This document shows positions 60,246-64,000 of a stretch of 64,000 nt of DNA, in pieces. The stretch lies in NCBI RefSeq assembly GCF_008386505.1, contig NZ_VUNZ01000004.1, forward strand, positions 62,001 through 126,000, written 5' to 3'. Position 1 is the first letter of the stretch; every line of letters begins with the position of its first letter. This stretch comes from Chryseobacterium sediminis (lineage in GTDB: Bacteria > Bacteroidota > Bacteroidia > Flavobacteriales > Weeksellaceae). The notes below the pieces were generated by a model that saw only the letters and a list, made by a program, of their open reading frames with translations, was not told the origin of the DNA and did no database searches. A program made the translations under genes and the position numbers.

Positions 60246-60322
60246 AAAATATAAATGATAAGAGATAAATGATAATTGATCAATGATTGCTGGGTAATTC
60301 ATCAATCATCATTTATCATTTA
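60246..60322. repeat. Array spacer repeat, copy 2
   Basis: Nearly the same sequence as the spacer at 60083 over about 50 bases (ATAAGAGAT..ATGATAATTGATCAATGATTGC), followed by ATCAATCATCATTTATCATT. Confidence 0.6.
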
Positions 60323-60329
60323 TGAAATT

Positions 60330-60402
60330 GATTCATAGTGTAATAGGCAGCACACAAGGTTTTGATTCTTGGAGTTTAGGTTCGAGTCCTAATGAATTAA
60401 CA
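60330..60402 (+). tRNA. tRNA-like, Gln(TTG)
   Basis: Acceptor GATTCAT/ATGAATT (terminal G-T), anticodon stem CAAGG/TCTTG (one G-T) with loop TTTTGAT, T-stem TTAGG/CCTAA perfect. D-stem short (TGT/ACA). Confidence 0.78.
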
Positions 60403-60408
60403 ATACTT

Positions 60409-60481
60409 ACTCTGATAGTGTAATGGCAGCATCTCAGTCTCCAAAACTGATGGTATTGGTTCGAGTCCGGTTCGGAGTGCA
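60409..60481 (+). tRNA. tRNA-like, Trp(CCA)
   Basis: Acceptor ACTCTGA/TCGGAGT (one G-T), D-stem GTGT/GCAT, anticodon stem TCAGT/ACTGA with loop CTCCAAA, T-stem ATTGG/CCGGT. Shares its D-region with the Thr and Gln copies. Last of the array. Confidence 0.83.
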
Positions 60482-60556
60482 AAAGGTGAAACCACTGATG
60501 GGTTATCAATTATCAATTATCAATAATCATTTATCAATTTAAAATATGTAGAAAAA

Positions 60557-61042
60557 ATGGAAACGCAACAACAAACATGGCAGAATATGAACGGAAAATT
60601 TTTCCAAAACTCTATCACACAGCTGGTAGAAGAAGCCATCATTCGCGAACAGGCAAACGGACACCGTCTGAAAGTATGTGTGGGATCAGACTCTCATGTA
60701 TACGGAGATGCCATCAGTTATGCTACGGCAGTAGTATTTATTCGTGAAGGAAAAGGAGCGTTTACCTTTATCAGAAAAGAAAGAGAAATACAGAGTATCA
60801 GTATCAAAGAGCGAATGCTGAATGAGGTCAACAAATCCGTAGAAATTGCATATGCGATCTGCTCTGTGTTGGATACTTATGGGGTGGAAATGGAGGTACA
60901 CGCAGACATTAATACAGACCCTGATTTTAAATCCAATGTCGCATTAAAAGATGCCATGGGATACATTCTGGGAATGGGATATGTGTTTAAAGCAAAACCT
61001 TATGCTTTCGCAAGTTCCAATTGTGCTGATATGATGGTATAA
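60557..61042 (+). CDS. YkuK-family RNase H-like protein
   Basis: 161 residues. KVCVGSDSHVYGDAISYATAVVFI (acidic residue in the first strand, about 42), then KERMLNEVNKSVEIAYAIC and VEMEVHADINTDPDFKSNVALKDAMGYILGMG match the YkuK (DUF458) RNase H-like family. Members are predicted but not proven nucleases. It is the first protein gene after the array (76 bases after the last tRNA-like gene), same strand, so likely in the same transcript. Confidence 0.82.
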   Translation: METQQQTWQNMNGKFFQNSITQLVEEAIIREQANGHRLKVCVGSDSHVYGDAISYATAVVFIREGKGAFTFIRKEREIQSISIKERMLNEVNKSVEIAYAICSVLDTYGVEMEVHADINTDPDFKSNVALKDAMGYILGMGYVFKAKPYAFASSNCADMMV

Positions 61043-61165
61043 TAAAGCTGGAAGCGGGATGATTGAAGCTGGAAGTTTTTAATAAGTATAAATATTAACC
61101 TCTTGCACTCTGTTTCCAACTTCCATTAAAAAAATAAATAAAAGAATCTTAAAAAATTAAAAACC

Positions 61166-61942
61166 ATGTATTTTTTAGTTCAGGCTAATGTGTATTTAGA
61201 TCCGGATCATTATAAAATTTTTGATGCATTGGAAGAGTTAAATATTGAGTATGACGTAATCAATATTCCTCCAACAGCAGAGAAAATAGAATTCAAAACA
61301 GACAGAAAAGATGTTTTTGTGTATGGTTCAGTGACAATTGCAAGATTGGCAAAACAAAATACAGACTGGTTTCCCGGTTCTTTTTACGGAGGCAATCATT
61401 TGTATGAAGTCTATTCTAAATATTATGGTGAAAACCTTCTTAATTATAATATTTCAGTTCATCAGATTTCTGAAGAATTGGGTTGGAAAAAAGATGAAAT
61501 AAAATTCATTAAACCATACAATGAAGCGAAAATTTTTACAGGAAAAGTTTTTACAGAAACAGAATGGAAAGATTTTGTATTTGAAGCACTGGAAAGCCTG
61601 ACTAATAGAATTACACAAGATTCTTTAATACAGGTTTCCCAAGCAAAACGAACGATAAAAGAAGCGAGGCTTTGGATTGTTGGTGGACAGATTATCGATG
61701 GAGGGTATTATAAATTCAATGATAATGCTCCTTTTGAAGAACAGGTTTCAGAAGACGGATTTACTTTTGCAAATGAAATGATCAGTCTTTTTGATCTTGA
61801 AGAAGCTTTTGTAATGGATATCTGCCTAACGGATGAAGGCTGGAAAATCGTTGAAATAAATTGTATCAACAGCTCCGGATTTTATCCAAACACTAATGTA
61901 AAAAGTGTAATCAAAGCATTAAGTATTTATTTTTCTCATTAA
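61166..61942 (+). CDS. ATP-grasp protein (R2K-like clade)
   Basis: 258 residues. The C-terminal half has the ATP-grasp metal/nucleotide residues (AFVMDICLTDEGWKIVEINCINSSGFY, where the EIN motif binds Mg), and RLWIVGGQIIDGGYYKF before it. The N-terminal half is a small Rossmann-like domain. These form C-N or similar bonds on peptides or other acids; the substrate is unknown. Members of this clade are known to me mainly from conflict or repair contexts. It lies 12 bases from the next gene. Confidence 0.78.
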   Translation: MYFLVQANVYLDPDHYKIFDALEELNIEYDVINIPPTAEKIEFKTDRKDVFVYGSVTIARLAKQNTDWFPGSFYGGNHLYEVYSKYYGENLLNYNISVHQISEELGWKKDEIKFIKPYNEAKIFTGKVFTETEWKDFVFEALESLTNRITQDSLIQVSQAKRTIKEARLWIVGGQIIDGGYYKFNDNAPFEEQVSEDGFTFANEMISLFDLEEAFVMDICLTDEGWKIVEINCINSSGFYPNTNVKSVIKALSIYFSH

Positions 61943-61953
61943 AAAATTAGGAA

Positions 61954-62325
61954 ATGGAAAAAACAAAAAGATTATTATTTCTGGATGATATAAGATATCC
62001 TATTGAGGCGTATCATTACACCAAACAGAATATTTTCCTCAGAAATGACTGGCATATCGTTCGGAATTACGAACAGTTTGTCAATAGGATTTTGGAGAAA
62101 GGACTTCCGGAAATGATTTCTTTTGACCATGACCTTGCTGATGAACATTATTTCAAACAGGATTCCCAGGAATATGTTGAAAGAACAGGATATGATTGTG
62201 CCAAATGGCTGATAGAATATTGTATGGACAATTATTTGGATCTTCCAAAATTCTACTGTCATTCTATGAATCCTGTAGGAAAAGAAAATATTCTTAGCAT
62301 TTTAAAAAACTTTAAAAAACTGTAA
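61954..62325 (+). CDS. Cyclic-phosphate-processing receiver-like (cREC) protein
   Basis: 123 residues. A CheY-like fold pattern with LFLDDIRYP, MISFDHDLADEHYF, GYDCAKWLIEYC and FYCHSMNPVGKENI. The paired Asp/His (FDHDL, CHSMN) replace the phospho-acceptor layout of true response regulators. This family was predicted by comparative genomics to process 2',3'-cyclic phosphate ends in RNA repair operons. Here it sits two genes before an RNA ligase, which supports that role. Its stop overlaps the next start by one base. Confidence 0.82.
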   Translation: MEKTKRLLFLDDIRYPIEAYHYTKQNIFLRNDWHIVRNYEQFVNRILEKGLPEMISFDHDLADEHYFKQDSQEYVERTGYDCAKWLIEYCMDNYLDLPKFYCHSMNPVGKENILSILKNFKKL

Positions 62326-62888
62326 TGGACATTTTTAGATATATTCAAGATATAAAAGTACACCTGAAACTCACATTTGATGAGGTGGACGAATGGTTCG
62401 GAAAAGATAAAAAAACGTTGAATCATCAGCCTTCAAACGGAGGCTGGACAATTCAGCAGATTTTAGAACATATTTATCTTACGAATTTTTACTTGCTGAT
62501 CCTTATTGAAAAAGGTTCCAAAAAGGCAATGAAGAATTCTTTGAATCTTGACCTTGAATCCGAAATGGAAAACTACAGTTTCAATAAAGAAAACTTTGAC
62601 AGGGTAGGTGAGCATGGCGCTTTTGAATGGATAAGACCAGAACATATGGAACCGAAAGGAAAAATGAGTCTGGATGAAGTCAAAAGCCTGATTACTCAGC
62701 AGTATTTTCAGTGTTTACAATATCTGGAAGTAATGAAGAATGGCGAAGGTCTCTTGTATAAAACAACAATGACGGTGAATGAACTGGGGAAAATTAATGT
62801 ATATGAATATATTTATTTTCTGTCACTCCATGCCCAAAGGCATATTACCCAGATGAAGAAAAACGAATCAGAAATGATTAAAAACTAA
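62325..62888 (+). CDS. DinB-like four-helix protein
   Basis: 187 residues. Metal-binding histidines in WTIQQILEHIYLTN (about residue 48) and FLSLHAQRHITQMKK near the C-terminus match the DinB/YfiT superfamily. Its role here is not clear; members include thiol transferases and enzymes of unknown activity. It overlaps cREC by one base and ends 6 bases before the ligase gene. Confidence 0.85.
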   Translation: MDIFRYIQDIKVHLKLTFDEVDEWFGKDKKTLNHQPSNGGWTIQQILEHIYLTNFYLLILIEKGSKKAMKNSLNLDLESEMENYSFNKENFDRVGEHGAFEWIRPEHMEPKGKMSLDEVKSLITQQYFQCLQYLEVMKNGEGLLYKTTMTVNELGKINVYEYIYFLSLHAQRHITQMKKNESEMIKN

Positions 62889-62894
62889 AACAAA

Positions 62895-63911
62895 ATGATT
62901 TTCAAAACATATAACTCTATAGAAAATGCTTACCAGACCCGCGTGATCGAGCAGATCAGAATGCAGGGTTTTGGGGATGAGGTTTTCATTGTACAGGAAA
63001 AAGTTCACGGGGCTAATTTCTCTTTCTTTACCGATGGAAAGGAAATTAAAATCGCGAAGAGAACTGCTTTCATCGAAAAAGATGAGAAATTTTTCAATGC
63101 ACATCAAATTTTGGAACGCTACAGAAAGAATGTAATAGAAGTGTTTCAAAAAGTGAAAACCACCTACCCGGATGTAGAAACTGTAGTGATCTACGGTGAA
63201 TTGTTCGGTGGCGGTTACAAACATAAAGAAGTGGAAGCCGTAAAAGATACTGTGAAGGTACAGAAAGGTATTGAATATGCCCCTCACAACGAATTTTACG
63301 CTTTCGATATTAAACTGAATGGAATTACCTATTTGGATACAGACGTTGTCAATCAGATTTTTGAAGAGACAGGATTTTTCTATGCTAAAATCTTGTTCCA
63401 GGGAACTCTTGAAGACGCTTTGAGGTACCCCAATGTTTTCAATTCAAAAATTCCGGCTTGGCTGGAACTACCTGAAATGGAAGACAATATGTGTGAAGGT
63501 ACTATCGTAAAAACTTTGAAAACCAAATACTTTGGAAACGGCGCAAGAATCATTCTGAAAAATAAGAATGAAAAGTGGGTCGAAAAGTCCAAGATGGTTA
63601 AAAAAGAAGGTAAAACTGTTCAGAAACAGATTCACTTCAGTGAAAAAGCTCAGGAAATCTGGGACGAAATCCAAAAATATGCTACTGTCAACAGATTGAA
63701 TAATGTTGTCAGCAAAATTGGTGAATTTGAACCTAAAATGATAGGGAAAGTGATAGGCCTTTTTTCACAGGATATTTTGGAGGATTTCCAGAAAGACTTC
63801 CCGACAGCTTTTACAAGTATTGAAAAAGAAGAGCAGAAAAGGATCAACAAAAAGTTGAATTCTTTAGTAATTGATTTTATAAAAGAAGAGTTGATGACTC
63901 TTAAAGTGTAG
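62895..63911 (+). CDS. Rnl2-type RNA ligase
   Basis: 338 residues. All nucleotidyltransferase motifs are present: I, EKVHGANF (Lys36 is the AMP-accepting residue); III, VIYGELFGGGY; IIIa, EFYAFDIKLNG; IV, MCEGTIVKTL; V, RIILKNKNEKWVEK. A C-terminal domain (about 235-338) follows, as in T4 Rnl2-like ligases. It joins 3'-OH and 5'-phosphate RNA ends in nicked duplexes such as cleaved anticodon stems. Last gene of the operon; a terminator follows at once. Confidence 0.92.
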   Translation: MIFKTYNSIENAYQTRVIEQIRMQGFGDEVFIVQEKVHGANFSFFTDGKEIKIAKRTAFIEKDEKFFNAHQILERYRKNVIEVFQKVKTTYPDVETVVIYGELFGGGYKHKEVEAVKDTVKVQKGIEYAPHNEFYAFDIKLNGITYLDTDVVNQIFEETGFFYAKILFQGTLEDALRYPNVFNSKIPAWLELPEMEDNMCEGTIVKTLKTKYFGNGARIILKNKNEKWVEKSKMVKKEGKTVQKQIHFSEKAQEIWDEIQKYATVNRLNNVVSKIGEFEPKMIGKVIGLFSQDILEDFQKDFPTAFTSIEKEEQKRINKKLNSLVIDFIKEELMTLKV

Positions 63912-63940
63912 TTTCGGTATTTTTTTACCGAAACTTTTTT
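63910..63940 (+). terminator. Terminator after the RNA ligase gene
   Basis: AGTTTCGGTA pairs with TACCGAAACT, T-rich loop and T tail, beginning within the ligase stop codon. It closes the RNA-repair operon. Confidence 0.9.
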
Positions 63941-64000
63941 ATGTATAAACCTAACCGTAAAAATCAGATAAGTATCAAAAATCTTTGATTTTCACTAAGC

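Noticed and set aside
58293..60481. The array as a prophage remnant or phage tRNA cluster
   Set aside because: No phage structural, integrase or replication genes flank it; it leads into a repair operon. Phage origin of individual tRNA genes cannot be ruled out.

Overview
The window looks like a chromosomal segment of a flavobacterium, most likely Chryseobacterium or a close relative in the Weeksellaceae. The evidence is low GC content, TAnnTTTG promoter boxes, a type IX secretion C-terminal signal, GG-leader bacteriocin-like peptides, and a 13-gene nuo operon with separate nuoC and nuoD and a short nuoG. This is inferred from gene content; no 16S gene is present.

Layout. 1-5.6 kb: an edge-truncated lipoprotein phosphoesterase, an HD-domain protein fused to a Pycsar-effector-like membrane domain, and a GAF protein. 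5.9-20.5 kb: the complex I operon nuoA-N on the minus strand, with an outer-membrane-barrel gene between nuoF and nuoG and a strong terminator after nuoN. 20.7-31.3 kb: housekeeping and small genes (GNAT protein, zinc peptidase, YigZ, two bacteriocin-like peptides, ribD, a DUF349 protein, aroE, a secreted endonuclease I, an ABC permease, rbfA). 31.4-41.1 kb: methylmalonyl-CoA epimerase, a tRNA with CAT anticodon, a TPR/AraC regulator, a PhoD phosphatase, a Na+/H+ antiporter, an MBL hydrolase and a duplicated-domain lipoprotein. 41.4-45.4 kb: a first RNA-flavoured cluster of a DUF434/PIN-like protein, an unknown gene, an SDR-like protein, four tRNA-like genes and tatD. 45.5-48.8 kb: deoD, an AraC regulator, an acyltransferase and a VOC protein. 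49.1-57.3 kb: a seven-gene MoxR ATPase/vWA/beta-propeller (bpX-type) operon bracketed by two related inverted-repeat elements. 57.6-63.9 kb: the most unusual region.

The 57.6-63.9 kb region reads as one regulated RNA-repair locus. Two short ORFs of 42 and 41 codons each encode all 20 amino acids and each is followed by a perfect rho-independent terminator. Near its 3' end each carries a segment that can pair with the 5' arm of its own terminator, which is the architecture of a ribosome-mediated attenuator. Two bases after the second terminator begins an array of 16 tRNA-like genes with nearly non-redundant anticodons (His, Lys, Arg, Asp, Pro, Glu, Ile, Asn, Cys, Tyr, Thr, Glu, Leu, Phe, Gln, Trp). 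Several are degenerate: a T-armless Asp, a Leu without its long variable arm, and a Cys anticodon on a Tyr-like body. The array is interspersed with five copies of a hairpin family built on GTCAAGCGCAGAAGATCTTT. Then come, on the same strand, a YkuK/RNase H-like protein, an ATP-grasp protein, a cyclic-phosphate-processing REC-like protein, a DinB protein and an Rnl2-type RNA ligase, ending in a terminator. The four tRNA-like genes 14 kb upstream (Ser, Gly, Val-or-Leu, Cys) supply isotypes absent from the main array.

Working hypothesis (inference): the locus senses a shortage of any charged tRNA, for example after attack by an anticodon nuclease, through pan-amino-acid leader peptides. It then releases transcription into a spare or decoy tRNA set plus a ligase-based repair operon. 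The neighbouring MoxR-bpX operon and the SDR/tRNA/tatD cluster may belong to the same conflict island. All annotation here was made by reading the sequence; no database search or folding program was run.
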